Shown in pieces: positions 10,756 through 20,663 of a stretch of DNA of 64,000 bases. The DNA is from Schizophyllum amplum (Eukaryota > Basidiomycota > Agaricomycetes > Agaricales > Schizophyllaceae), in contig VDMD01000027.1 in the NCBI GenBank assembly GCA_007026445.1, positions 365,833-429,832 of the forward strand, written 5' to 3'. The notes under the pieces were generated by a model. It ran no database searches. It was not told where the DNA came from and saw only the letters and a list, made by a program, of their open reading frames with translations. A program made the translations under genes and the position numbers. Each line of letters starts with the position of its first letter. The first letter of the stretch is position 1.

Positions 10756-11130
10756 TTGTGAAGCCTTCGACGAGCTTGAGCCATCGAGGAGCTTGCAGCC
10801 ATACGCCAGTATGGAGCTCCGTCTTGGCATCCAATGCGCCGTCTGACATCTGCGCGCGCACGTCAACACCATCCATATCAGCAAAGTCTGCTATACAACG
10901 CACTTTGTTCTCTCGCAGTTACATCGACTGCTATCTGTCGCCTCCGACGGCATCCTCCCCGGTCGCCTCGACGGCTTCCCTCTGTTCGCGGCCTCCTCGA
11001 TGGCTATCCCTGGTCGCGGCGTCCTGGACGGCTACCCCAACTGCGTCGTGTCGACTGCTACTTCCCCCGTCGCCACAGGGTCGCCCTCGACTGCATTCCC
11101 GATCGCGTCCACTGCTTTCCTGGGCGGCAC
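10756..11130. other. Spacer between two repeats
   Basis: Nothing that I can call a gene. Plus-strand frames of 130-160 codons start here but run into the GGGACGAGG repeat and are probably compositional. Confidence 0.4.
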
Positions 11131-11830
11131 GGGGACAAAGACCATGGGCAGGACGACGGCTATGTGCTGCGCGAGATCTATGGGCGGAACCAAGGGTACG
11201 GACTGAGCGAGGGCAGGGCTGGGGGCTGAGAGAGTAGCTCCATGGGCGGGGACGAGGGTGGGCTATGTTCTGAGCGAGGGCTAGCCATGAGCGGGACGAG
11301 AGCAATGAGCGGGACGAGGGCTATGGGATGGACGAGACGAGAGATATGGGCGGGACGAGGGTACACAAAGCCGTGGAGGCGCGACGACAGACGTGTTAAG
11401 GGCAGAATTCGGACTGCCGGACCGAGGACGTCTGCGTGTGTCTTCCCCTTCCCCCTCCTTCCTCCTTCCCCCATCTCCCAGGTCCCTCCTCCACCATCTC
11501 CCTCCTCCCCGTCTTCTCTTTCCCTCCTCCTTCCCCCATCTCCCTTCTCCCTCCCTCCTCCCTCCCTCCTCCTGCCCCCTCCTCTCTCCTCTCCCCGCTT
11601 CGCCTCACCCTCCCCGGCCCCCCACTCTCGTTCCCTCCTTGCCCTTCCTCTCTTCCCTCATCCCCTCATCCTTCGCTTCTCCCTCCCCTTCTCTCCCAAC
11701 ATCCCGCCCTTCGCCCTCCTTACCCCCCCCCCCCCTTCCCGTTCTTCTCCCCCTTCTAATTTTCCGTACACCTTTTCCACGCGCCTTCTATTTCCACGCG
11801 CCTTCTATTTCCACGCACATCGCTCCTCAT
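11131..11830 (+). repeat. Dispersed repeat, copy 2 (GGGACGAGG motif plus polypyrimidine tract)
   Basis: Same module order as 3640-4133: CATGGGC and GGGACGAG words to about 11380, a CGACGACAGACG word, CGGACCGAGGACGTCTGCG near 11420, then about 350 bp of C/T-rich sequence. A tRNA-Arg gene follows immediately at 11831. Apparent ORFs reading proline and serine over the C/T tract are compositional. Confidence 0.75.
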
Positions 11831-11927
11831 GGCCGCCTGGCGTAATGGCAACGCGTCTGACTACGATCGCAGCATCCTCTGGGAATTGTATATCAGGAGA
11901 TTGCAGGTTCGACCCCTGCGGTGGTCA
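11831..11927 (+). tRNA. tRNA-Arg (anticodon ACG), with intron
   Basis: The acceptor strands GGCCGCC and GGTGGTC pair (two G-U pairs), with discriminator A. The D arm is GCGT/ACGC and the T arm GCAGG-TTCGACC-CCTGC. The anticodon stem TCTGA/TCAGG encloses loop CTACGA, with anticodon ACG at 11863-11865. A 25-nt intron (about 11867-11891) sits after position 37, the standard site for nuclear tRNA introns. An identical mature tRNA lies at 20664-20762 with a different intron. Confidence 0.93.
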
Positions 11928-12179
11928 CTCGAAGGTCCTCATCGTTCTTTTTATCGTTATTTTCGATTTCGTTTTTGGGTTGTGGCTTCTGCGTGCGAGT
12001 GTTATGAGTACCCATGCGAGTGCTATGAGTACCGCATGCAAGTGACATGAGTTCCGCGTGCGACTCCTCGTCCTCTCTCCTCTTCCTCTGCTTTTCTTCC
12101 CCATCCTCTCACTCCCACTTCCCCTTCCGCTCGCACGTTTTCCCTCCTCCCTTTCGTTTGTTTCCTTTCCCCTCCCACA

Positions 12180-12325
12180 TCCTCCCTCGCTACACCTTCA
12201 CTCCTCGCTACCCCATCCTCCGTCCGAGCTACCCCATCCTCCGTCCGAGCTACCCCGTCCTTCTCTCTCGCTCCCACATCCTCCCTCCGAGCTACCCCAT
12301 CCTCCCTCCGAGCTAACCCCATCCT
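12180..12325 (+). repeat. 20-bp C/T-rich tandem repeat
   Basis: Several copies of TCCGAGCTACCCCATCCTCC and variants, within a longer pyrimidine-rich stretch from about 12060. No gene is supported. Confidence 0.65.
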
Positions 12326-12354
12326 TCGGGCTCTTTACTTGCTTAATGTGCGCT

Positions 12355-12970
12355 GTCCGCGTTGTTCAAGGTCGCTTGCGCGTCGTTCAAGGTCGCTTGC
12401 GCGTCGTTCAAGGTCGATTGCGTGTCGTTCAAGGTCGATTGCGCGTCATTCAAGAGCGATTGCGTGTCGTTCAAGGTCGATTGCGCGTCGTTCAAGAGCG
12501 ATTGCGCTGTCGTTCAAGTTCGCTTGCGTGTCGTTCGAGGTCGATTGCGCGTCGTTCAAGGTCGATTGCGCGTCGTTCAAGGGCGATTGCGCGTCGTTCA
12601 AGGATTGCGCGTCGTTCAAGGGCGATTGCGCGTCGTTCAAGGATTGCGCGTCGATCAAGGTCGCTTGCGTGTCGTTCAAGGTCGCTTGCGTGTCATTCAA
12701 GAGCGATTGCGTGTCGTTCAAGGTCGATTGCGTGTCGTTCAAGGTCGCTTGCGCGTCGTTCAAGGTAGCTTGCGCGTCGTTCAAGGATTGCGCGTCGTTC
12801 AAGAGCGATGGCGTGTCATTCAAGGTCGCTTGCGTGTCGTTCGAGGTCGCTTGCGCGTCGTTCAAGAGCGATTGCGTGTCGTTCAAGAGCGATTGCGCTG
12901 TCGTTCAAGGTCGATTGCGCGTCGTTCAAGGTCGATTGCGCGTCGTTCAAGGTCGATTGCGTGGACGAGC
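12355..12970. repeat. 21-bp minisatellite (TCGTTCAAGGTCGATTGCG unit)
   Basis: About 29 copies of a unit TCGTTCAAGGTCGATTGCGYG with scattered variants (GGTCGC, GAGCGA) and a few units lacking about 6 bp. The array is open in four frames on two strands (VSFKVDC, RRSRSIA and VVQGRLR on plus; NDAQSTL on minus), which is what a stop-free 21-mer does by itself. Confidence 0.9.
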
Positions 12971-13129
12971 CTGGTTGATTGCGTGGACGAGCCTGGTTGT
13001 CGCTCAGGATTGAGCGCGCGGACGTGGCTCAAAATCGAGCAGTCAGACGTGGCTCAAAATCGAGCAGTCAGACGTGGCTCAAGATCGAGCACGGTCCCCC
13101 AACCGCGACGAGCACCTCAGAGACAAGTA

Positions 13130-13262
13130 TAGGGTCGGAGATGAAGTAGAGGGTCGGAGATGAAGTAGAGGGTCGGGCATGAAGTAGAGGGTCGGGCATG
13201 AAGTAGAGGGTCGGAGATGAAGTAGAGGGTCGGAGATCAAGTAGAGGGTAGAGGGTCGGAGG
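13130..13262. repeat. 19-bp tandem repeat
   Basis: About six copies of AGGGTCGGAGATGAAGTAG with GGGC or ATC variants, ending in a partial unit. It follows a GACGTGGCTCAAAATCGAGCA tandem at about 13020-13090. Confidence 0.85.
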
Positions 13263-13379
13263 TGAAGTGTACACAGACGGTGACGAGGCCGGATGTTTAG
13301 GGCGTCCTGGCGGGCATCGATAGTCTCGTGAATCATCCGGCATCGAGCCCCGGGGAGGACGTCCCAAAAGGTCATGGCG

Positions 13380-13625
13380 ACGTGCGCAAAGCGTTCGCGG
13401 CGTACAAGGCGTAAGTACACGGCGGTCGAAACCAAGTGCCGCTTGTACCGTGTCAATGACGTCACGGTCGATCATGAGCGTAACGTCGAGGATCCGCCAC
13501 CGCGTGAGCCTGCGACCACTGCCAGCCAGCATACCTCTCGACGCCTCGTTCGAGACCCCTTCTAATCCCTCGCAGCGTGCTGGTCGGAGGAAGTCGAGAC
13601 TAGCCTGCATAATTGATAACGCACC
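13380..13625 (+). repeat. Dispersed 250-bp sequence, copy 1
   Basis: The segment shares long words with 15478-15690 (GCAAAGCGTTCGCGGCGTAC, GCGGTCGAAACCAAGTGCCG, TTGACG/GAGCGTAACGTCGA). It ends with the same CATAATT tail, and a shorter relative lies at 20430-20560. Small insertions and deletions separate the copies. If the 15.5-kb copy is coding, this one is broken. Confidence 0.7.
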
Positions 13626-13745
13626 AAATTATTCAAGAGTGATGGCGTTCCAATTTGCACCATCGAGCGATCAGATTCACTGTCTACCCTCTGTATGTGA
13701 GTCCGTCAGAAATTGTACGCGAGTAAGCCACGTCCTCCGATTCCA

Positions 13746-14846
13746 TTACATCCGCCGCCTCTTCCTCGCACGCAACCCTCTTGCCGACAGCTGCTCCTCC
13801 TTTTCCATAACTTGCGCCACCGGCCCCATCGTCTGCTGCTCCGGCTCCTTCGTCTTCTGCTTTGCCACCTTCGTCTGCACTTCGCCTTCCCAGATGCGTG
13901 CCTCCTCCTTCGCAACGCACGCCTCCTCCTTCGCGACGCGAGCCTCCTCTTTCGCGACGCGAGCCTCCTCTTTCGCGGCGCGAGCCTCCTCTTTCGCAAC
14001 GCGAGCCTCCTCCTTAGCGACACCGGCCTCCTTCGCGATGTGTGCCTCCTCCCGCGCGGCTTCGACGTCCTGGCGCAGGTCGTCCGCACCCGCAGCGCGT
14101 TCGTCCGCAACCGCAGCGCGTTCGTCCGCAACCGCAGCGCGTGCGTGCGCCATCACCAGCCGGTCCGTTAAGACATCCAAAACGGCCTTCACTCCTTGCA
14201 TGTTCGCATTGAACCTGAGATCGAGTGGACCGCCCGGGATACGCGATCGCCAATACACACGCAACCGCCAATACACACGCAATCGCCTATACACGTAATG
14301 GGGGTTGGGACCGCCGATGTAGGAGAGGTATGAGTCGGGGCCGCTGGGTGTTAACAATTGGTCGCTGGGGACGACCTGGCCGTTTAGGACTATATGGCCG
14401 CCGGGAATTAACTGGTCGATCGGGACAGCTGAACCAAATGACGCCGCGGCTTGCGAGGGCGGCGCCTGGATAGTCGCGGGCGGCGTCTGGATGGACGGAG
14501 GAGCGTATGCTGGTCCCCGCGGCGTCGAGGCGGTCGGGGCCAGCATCGAGACGTTGACCGATGGTATCGAGAACGCGGGAGGTCTCGCCGCGTTCAAGCC
14601 CACGGGCATCGACCCGTTCTTGCTCGACATGGACGCATTCATACCCGACATCGATGTGTTCATGACAGGCGTCGGCACGCTCATGACAGGCGTCGAGGTG
14701 TTCGTGACGGGCGTGGAGGTGATCATGCCCGACATCGACGCGTTCGCCGCTGGAATGGACGCGTTCGTAGTTGGAATTGACGCGTTCGCAGTTGGAATTG
14801 ACGCGTTCGCGGTCTGCATGAAGCCAGGGCCAGGTCTGTGTGACAT
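13746..14846 (-). CDS. Coiled-coil protein with Asn-Ala-Ser and Ala-Lys-Glu-Glu repeats
   Basis: A single open frame of 366 codons, function unknown. Residues 10-75 are low-complexity repeats (TANASIPT, NTSTPVM, SGMNASMS). Residues 75-200 are proline/serine-rich with GSAVPIDQLIPGGHIVLNGQ. Residues about 225-335 form a long predicted coiled coil built on seven-residue AKEEARV units. The tail is basic (LRARKRRRM), a possible nuclear signal. The amino-acid make-up is protein-like and the opposite strand gives only arginine- and serine-rich frames, so I favour this strand. The first ATG may not be the true start: exons may lie upstream at 14880-15330. Confidence 0.5.
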   Translation of the reverse strand: MSHRPGPGFMQTANASIPTANASIPTTNASIPAANASMSGMITSTPVTNTSTPVMSVPTPVMNTSMSGMNASMSSKNGSMPVGLNAARPPAFSIPSVNVSMLAPTASTPRGPAYAPPSIQTPPATIQAPPSQAAASFGSAVPIDQLIPGGHIVLNGQVVPSDQLLTPSGPDSYLSYIGGPNPHYVYRRLRVYWRLRVYWRSRIPGGPLDLRFNANMQGVKAVLDVLTDRLVMAHARAAVADERAAVADERAAGADDLRQDVEAAREEAHIAKEAGVAKEEARVAKEEARAAKEEARVAKEEARVAKEEACVAKEEARIWEGEVQTKVAKQKTKEPEQQTMGPVAQVMEKEEQLSARGLRARKRRRM

Positions 14847-14879
14847 TGCGTGAGGAAGTGGACGTTGTTGACATAGGCA

Positions 14880-15326
14880 TTATACGCACACCGTGACTGA
14901 CGATCCTCTGAAGTCTCCCGGGCCGGACAAGCCGCCGTCGTTGGACATGCTGATCAAGCGCGAGGACAGGCCGCGGGCGACCTGGGCGCCGGTGTCCTGA
15001 GAGGTGGCGACGGGCGGGGCATGAGGACGTTCGATGCCCCCGTATGCAGACCATGCGTGACCTTGACGCGACTCATGCGCCGGTGAACCGGTACGCTGTA
15101 TCAACAGTGTGAGTATACATGTCGAGAAGCACTCTGAACGCAACGCACCTGTGCTGAGCACTGCCCAGCGACCGTCGTCGCAGTCGACGTAGGATCCCAA
15201 TTCCCATCTCCATCCTTTCCTTCTCCATCTTTCCGAATGCCAGAAGATAGAAGAGCTTCGGTAGGCATGAGAGTGACCTGCAGAGGGTGCGCTTGTCGAG
15301 CAATATGTCGAGCGGCAGTCGTTCAA
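14880..15326 (-). other. Possible 5' exons of the coiled-coil gene
   Basis: A minus-strand frame reads YGGIERPHAPPVATSQDTG and SRLISMSNDGGLSGPGDFRG, which is protein-like. A GTGCGTTG donor near 15145 and a TACAG acceptor near 15100 would remove 50 nt. I could not join these cleanly in frame to the ORF ending at 13746, so the link is tentative. Confidence 0.3.
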
Positions 15327-15477
15327 GGACGTCGGTCTATTATCGACGGAGGAGGCGACGAGAAGTCCAAGAATCAGAGCCCCATTTTATATCGCGCGGT
15401 CAGGGTGTTTGTCATAGGTGCCATCAGCGAGAGAGGCGGTCGTTGCGTGCATGGCGGGTGTCCGAGCGGCAGAAGAT

Positions 15478-15690
15478 ATGCGCAAAGCGTTCGCGGCGTA
15501 CAAGGCGTACACGGCGGTCGAAACCAAGTGCCGCTTGTACCGTTACGTCACGGTTGAGCGTAACGTCGAACAGTTCCGCCACTCCTCCAGATCCGCGGCC
15601 GGCATGCCTCAAGACGTCTCCTTCGACTGCCCTTCTCATCCCTCGCTACGCGCCAGTTTGAAGAAGTGAGAAGAAGATTGCATAATTTAT
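15478..15690 (+). repeat. Dispersed 250-bp sequence, copy 2
   Basis: Best-preserved copy of the sequence also at 13380-13625 and in part at 20430-20560. A plus frame ending at 15669 reads RKAFAAYKAYTAVETKCRLY and then FRHSSRSAAGMPQDVSF. It may be a gene fragment, but it has no recognised family and no clear start. Confidence 0.65.
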
Positions 15691-15902
15691 GTTGCTTCGA
15701 AATACCCAAGACTGATAAAATGTGTCGCCAAATCGTATAGATGAAGCATAAATATCCCTGGTCCCACTGCTGTTTCGACAATCAGTACCCCTCGAGCCGC
15801 CCGCTCATGTACATCACAGGCCCTCCGTTCATGTACACCTCAAAAAGCGTCCGTTCATGTACACCTTGAGCTATTGTCCAGTCTACACCTCTTGCCTCTC
15901 GC

Positions 15903-18900
15903 TCACGCGGCGTGGATTGCCGCGACCAGAACGTCCAGCGCGGCCATCTGGCCCCAAGTCGTGAAGCCCTGCGGCGGCCCCGCCCACGCGCTCGAGTATG
16001 TGTACCCCGTCGCTGCAAGGTCGAGCAGAGCGTTGAACTGTGAGTCGCGTCAGTCGTATCGCAGCGACTCTTAAGCCAAACCACTCACCTGCACGCAAAC
16101 ATACGAGTGGATCAAGATACGCAGCGCCTCGTTGTCACCCTGCCGGCGGTTATATGCTTCGTCGAGCGCACGGAGCAGGATGGACTTGAACCCGACGCCG
16201 TCGTTGTTGGAGTCTGGGGATGCGCCCTCGGTGATCACGCCGTCGCTGCCTGCGGGGTGGGCGTTAGCCAAGGGCATGGTGAAGTGTCAGCCGGAGCAGG
16301 TTGCAGTTAGCCAGTGCAGATCGCAGTCTCGACAGCGGCGCAAAGGCGACCAATTGCCCTGCCACGCGCGCCCACTCACCCTGCCACGCCGTCGTCTTCA
16401 TGGCCGCGTTTGCCACATACGCGCCCAGACTCTTCCAGCTCGCGTCCCCGGTCACGTCCGCCAGCACGTTCAGGCCCTCGATGAACTTGCCGCTATTGTA
16501 CGTGAAGAGCCTGTAGGGGGGAGGGGAGGATGGGCGTCAGCGGCCTGTGTTTGTTACGGTATGCATTCGGATGTCAGATGCACGTGCCAACGGAAGATGC
16601 ACTTCCAGACGGAAGATGCCCCGTCAAACACTCACCACCCCGCCGCCGACCGCGAGCAGTCCGTCGCCACCACCGAGTCCAGCACGATATAGTCGTCCCG
16701 CATGTTCACGTTCCTGAGGGGACAGATTGGTTAGCTTTCCGTGTCGGAGATGGGGGATAGACGCGGTGTGGACAAGGGATAGACGCGGTGCAGTGGACGA
16801 GATGGGTGATAGACGTGGTGTAGACGAGATGGGGGATAGATCTATCCGTATCGGAGACGAGGGATACATCTATCCGCTCGTAGACGTGGAATAGACTTCA
16901 TCCGCGTCGTGAACGAGGGAATAGAGGCGTGGGCCGCACGGGCACAAATCATCCGGGGAGACAAAGAAAAATCATCATCCGGGGAGACGGGACCAAGAAA
17001 AATCATCCGGGGAGACAAAGGCCGAGCCTCGAGGCGACTAATCGAAACCAACTCACCTAATCCAGTTCGCGCTCCGGATCGCCGCGTCGGTGTACTTTGC
17101 GTCGCCCGTCGCTTCGGCAAGGTAGGCGGAGAGGGTGAGGTAGAGGCTGGGTGTGTGGGGGGGGGGGGGGTGGGGGGGGGGGGGATGTTAGCGTGAGTGA
17201 GCGCGTTTAGGTAGATTGAATGGGTGAGATTGGATAGGGTGAGTGAGTTTTAGGTAGGGTGAGTGAAACAAGGTAGGGAGAGTGAGGGGTGGGGGTGTCA
17301 GTTAGGGACATGGGTGATAGCGAGAGGGTAGAACCATAAATCTTAGAGAGTAGAAAGATAAAACTCAGAGGCCGGGTAGGAGGGGGTAGAAAGATAAAAC
17401 TTTCAGAGGCTGGTAGGAGGATATATGCCTAGAGAGGAGGATGTATGCCGCAGAACTCACCCTGTCGTCACGCTGTTGATGCTCATGTCGCCGGTCTCGG
17501 CTCGCTGTGGAAGAGGTATGGATGAGTAGGGGACAGGGTATGGATGAGCCGCGGGAGGGAGATGTGGATGAGTAGGGGACAGAGTATGGATGAGTATGCG
17601 GGAGAGGTATGGATGAGCCGCGGGAGAGGTGTGGATGAGTATTATATATGAGAGTGGTGAAAAAAGATATACGAATGAAGCTTACCCAAAACACGCCGCC
17701 GACCATGCTTTCTGTGCAAGACGATCAGTATCGGAGAAGCGATACAGTGATCGTCGGCGGAAAGATGGGTATCGGCAGAACAAGAAGGACTGCGTCGCCA
17801 CCAGCCGATCCAACAAACAAAGCCCACAACACGAACAGAGCCCATTCCAACGAACAGAGCCCATTCCAACGAACAAAGCCCGCGTCACGAACAAGGCCCG
17901 CGCCACGAACAGAGCCCGCGCCACGAACGAGGCACACGCCACGAACAGAGCCCGCGCCACGAACGAGGCCCACGCCACGAGCAAAGCCCACACCGCGAAC
18001 GAGGCCCACACCGCGAACACAGCCCACACCACAAATAAAGCCCACGCCCCGAACAAAGCCCACACCACGAACAAAGCCCGAGCCACGAACAAAGCCCACG
18101 CCCCGAGCAAAGCCCGCGCCCCGAACAAAGCCCACACCGCTAGCAAAACCTGGCACACCACAAACAAAGCCCAAGCCACACACGCACCACCATCGCACGT
18201 CCCCTGAAAGCTGGGGGTCTTCGTCGATATCCTTCCCGCGTTGGCGGCGTCCTGGGTGACGGCGCTGGTGGGAAGGTCTGAGTCAGTGATCAGTCGGAGG
18301 AAGGTCCGAGTCAGTGATCAGTCGGAGGAAGGTCGACGAAGACGTGGAGAAGGTCGACGAAGACGTGGAGAAGGTCGATGAGGAGGGGGGACATGGAAAG
18401 CGAGAAGGCGAAGAGGGAAAGTGAGGATGCGAAGAGGGAAAGTGAGGATGCAGAGGGAGGGCAGTGAGGAGTCGGAGGGAGGGAAAGCAAGGAGACGGAG
18501 ATGGAAAGTGAGGATGCGGAGAGGGAAAGCAAGGAGAAGGAGAGGGCAAGCGAAGACGTGGTGATGGAAAGCGAGGCCATGGAGAGGGAAAGCGAGGAGA
18601 AAAAAAGAATGACGCAAAGGATATGGAAAGCAATCAAGGAAAAAAAAACACAACGCAAAAGATATGGAAAGGCAAAGGATATGGAAACGCAAAGGATATG
18701 GAAACGCAAAGGATATGGAAACGCGAAGGATATGGAAACGCAAAGGTTATGGAAACGCGACGACACAAAGAAGGAGAAGAAGTAGTCGAAAACGCACTAG
18801 GTGCTCACGTGCTCCCACGTCTTCACGGCATGGTCGAGGAGGCTCGTGTCCCCGTACGCGCGGTAGCCGTAGTATGCGGCGGTGGCCCACCACCTGTGAG

Positions 18901-19681
18901 ACTTTGTCAGTTTTGCGTGAGAAGGAAAGGGGGAGTGTAGATCTGGAGAGAGGGTGAAGGCGCATCTCGGAGACACGGCGCACACTGGAGCGGAACGAGG
19001 TGTGTTTCAAAGCGAGAAGGCGAAACAGAGAACGTACATGGCATCATCATTATACTTTCAAGTGCGAGATAAGTTCAGCACTGCTGCAATGATATAGAGG
19101 TACGCACGCTACGGCAGGATCAGCAAGCGCTTGTGAACTGCATATCGGAGCGCACTCACCCCCACTCGTCATAGTTTTCGTAGAGGCTGAAGGCGTTGTT
19201 CAACTGGGGGACTACCTGAGAGTAGTAGCCCGTGGAGCCGGCGCGGTAGTCGTGGTTCGCCATGGATGCCCTAAAGTGAGGAATCGCGTCAGCCAGGAGT
19301 TGCACGCTTCGATGCGTGGCGTTGCAGTCCACGAAGCCACCTTGGGACATGCAGGTGCTGCGGCGAGACGACCACACACTCACCAAACATTCCCCGACTG
19401 CCAATATCCTATCCCGTCAAATTGCGCATTGGCCGTATTAAGTTGGGGGAACATGTACGCGATGGCGCCCTGCGAGATGCCCACGATCTCGGATACGGGG
19501 CGGCTGTTGCTGAATTTCTGTAAGTAGCGAGTGTGAGATACGTGCATTCAGATGTGGACAGGATATGACTCGCTCTCCAGCTTAATGGGACGCCCAGGTC
19601 CTGTGCGGCGGACAAGGAAGCGAGCGAGAGGGACAAGGAAACGAGCGAGAGCGCCGCCAGGCGGGAGAAATGGGACATCAT
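15903..19681 (-). CDS. GH76 family endo-1,6-alpha-mannosidase-like enzyme (Dfg5/Dcw1 type)
   Basis: Secreted enzyme family acting on alpha-1,6-mannan, used in fungi to cross-link GPI mannoproteins to the wall. A signal peptide opens at 19681 (LAALSLVSLSLSLASLSAAQ). Exon products then give FDGIGYWQSGNVW (19384-19517), ASMANHDYRAGSTGYYSQVV (19160-19270), the catalytic pair in YNDDAM on a 17-nt micro-exon (19038-19054), and WWATAAYYGYRAYGDTSLLD (18809-18893). After these come SAVTQDAANAG (about 18200-18270), SMVGGVFW (about 17690), SINSVTTGLYLTLSAYLAEA, YIVLDSVVATDCSRSAAGW, LFTYNSGKFIEGLNVLADVT, GIITEGASPDSNNDGVGFKS and FTTWGQMAALDVLVAAIHAA. No GPI-attachment tail is seen. Several introns are 200-900 nt and packed with minisatellites. 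At the exon before YNDDAM the G-run seems one base short for a clean join. Exon borders are partly approximate. Confidence 0.88.
16955..17040 (-). repeat. Intronic tandem repeat in GH76 gene (CATCCGGGGAGACAAAG)
   Basis: Three or four copies of an AAAAATCATCCGGGGAGAC unit. They follow degenerate GGGATAGACGCGGTG units at 16740-16870. All lie between the exons encoding YIVLDSV and LYLTLSAY. A poly-G tract (about 17157-17184) follows on the far side of the next exon. Confidence 0.7.
17500..17650 (-). repeat. Intronic TATGGATGAGTAGGGGACAG repeat
   Basis: About five degenerate copies of a 20-bp unit between the SMVGGVFW exon and the SINSVTTG exon of the GH76 gene. Confidence 0.65.
17818..18165 (-). 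repeat. Intronic 18-bp minisatellite (AACAAAGCCCACGCCACG)
   Basis: About 19 copies of an 18-bp unit inside a GH76 intron. It keeps long frames open on both strands (ATNKAHA-type and FVRGVGF-type). These are repeat artefacts, since true GH76 exons flank the array on either side. Confidence 0.85.
18275..18765 (-). repeat. Cluster of four intronic tandem arrays
   Basis: In order: a 28-bp AGTCAGTGATCAGTCGGAGG unit twice (18278-18333); a 20-bp GGTCGACGAAGACGTGGAGA unit (18330-18375); a purine-rich GGAGAGGGAAAGCGAGGA array (18395-18600); and a 17-bp AAAGGATATGGAAACGC unit about six times (18655-18760). All lie in one intron of the GH76 gene. Confidence 0.8.
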
Positions 19682-19744
19682 GATGGTGAAAGGTCAGACT
19701 TGTAATGCTGGAAGCAGCTGCGCGCCTTATATACTTACGCCATG

Positions 19745-20430
19745 CCATTCACTGGGGCTGCCGACTTCGGTCTTCGGTGCCCGATGTGACGATGTCGAAC
19801 AGCGGGCGCTTCTCAGGACCTGGCCGTCCTGAAAGCGGATACAGGGCCGGTATACGCGCACAAGGGTACATGGTATGTCCGCAGGGGAGTGCGACATGGC
19901 CGCTTCAACAACAAAACACTCGGAAGGCGTCGCACCTTGAATAGACATCGTAGGGAACGTGGGCTGACCGTGACTCCACTGAAGTTTGAACGCGAAGATG
20001 ATTTCGTTCAGAAGCCTGGACATAGCAGTGCTATATATCCCGCGCGTGTGTGGCGCGCTACGTGGCTCTGTATATCTGGGACATTCACTATTCCACAACC
20101 TTCGCGACAACTGGGTGGACTCACTGTACTACATCGCGGCCTCAAGCAACCCTTCATTGACTTCACCGCATGGAGTCGTATGCATCAGACATATTCATGA
20201 TTGCGATGGACGAATGAATGCATGCTCAGGCTGCATGGGTACCAGATGATGAACGTTAGAACCAAGTCTGAATTGGGCAGCGTTTCCATCACCCTCAAGT
20301 CAAAACATACGCAAACAAGAGACATGCGCCAATCGTCGCTTGAACCGGCACGTCACAGCTGACTTGAACGATGTCGATGAATATAATTATTGAATGTTCG
20401 CCGTCCGCCACCCGATCTTCTCTGATGCCC
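19745..20430. other. GH76 upstream region, no gene
   Basis: Frames of up to 127 codons exist on the minus strand (19727-20110) but without motifs or splice logic. The reverse-complement TATATAAGGCGC at about 19725-19735 is a plausible GH76 TATA element, roughly 50 bp upstream of the 19681 start. Confidence 0.4.
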
Positions 20431-20565
20431 TCGTGCAATATCGCTACGCGCCATTTTGAGGAGGTAGGCAGTAACCTGCAAGATGCATACAGCCCCGAGA
20501 TACCAAGACTGGTCAAAGACGACCCCAAATCGATATCTGTACGTCGTATTCTGCTTGACTCGAGG
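20430..20565 (+). repeat. Dispersed sequence, partial copy 3
   Basis: Shares TCGCTACGCGCCATTTTGA, AGATACCAAGACTGGTCAAA and a CCCAAATCG word with 15640-15740, in the same order and orientation. Only the 3' half of the family is present. Confidence 0.6.
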
Positions 20566-20663
20566 CCTGCTGATGCAAAAAATGCAGGATGCGACCCAGA
20601 GGGATGGGAAACATGACAAAAGGTTATGGCGACGTCCCAAAAAGCGCTGACTCAAATATTCAT

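Noticed and set aside
11393..12045. Proline/serine-rich ORFs of 150-267 codons
   Set aside because: They come from the polypyrimidine tract and run through a tRNA gene.
12355..12970. Four long overlapping ORFs reading VSFKVDC, RRSRSIA, VVQGRLR or NDAQSTL
   Set aside because: A 21-bp stop-free repeat opens every frame it lacks stops in; no frame has sequence outside the array that looks like protein.
13684..14298. Plus-strand ORF reading ASSFATR repeats
   Set aside because: Shadow of the minus-strand coiled-coil frame, whose composition is more protein-like.
17629..18260. ORFs of 157-203 codons over the 18-bp array on both strands
   Set aside because: They lie inside a GH76 intron flanked by recognisable GH76 exons, and both strands are equally open.
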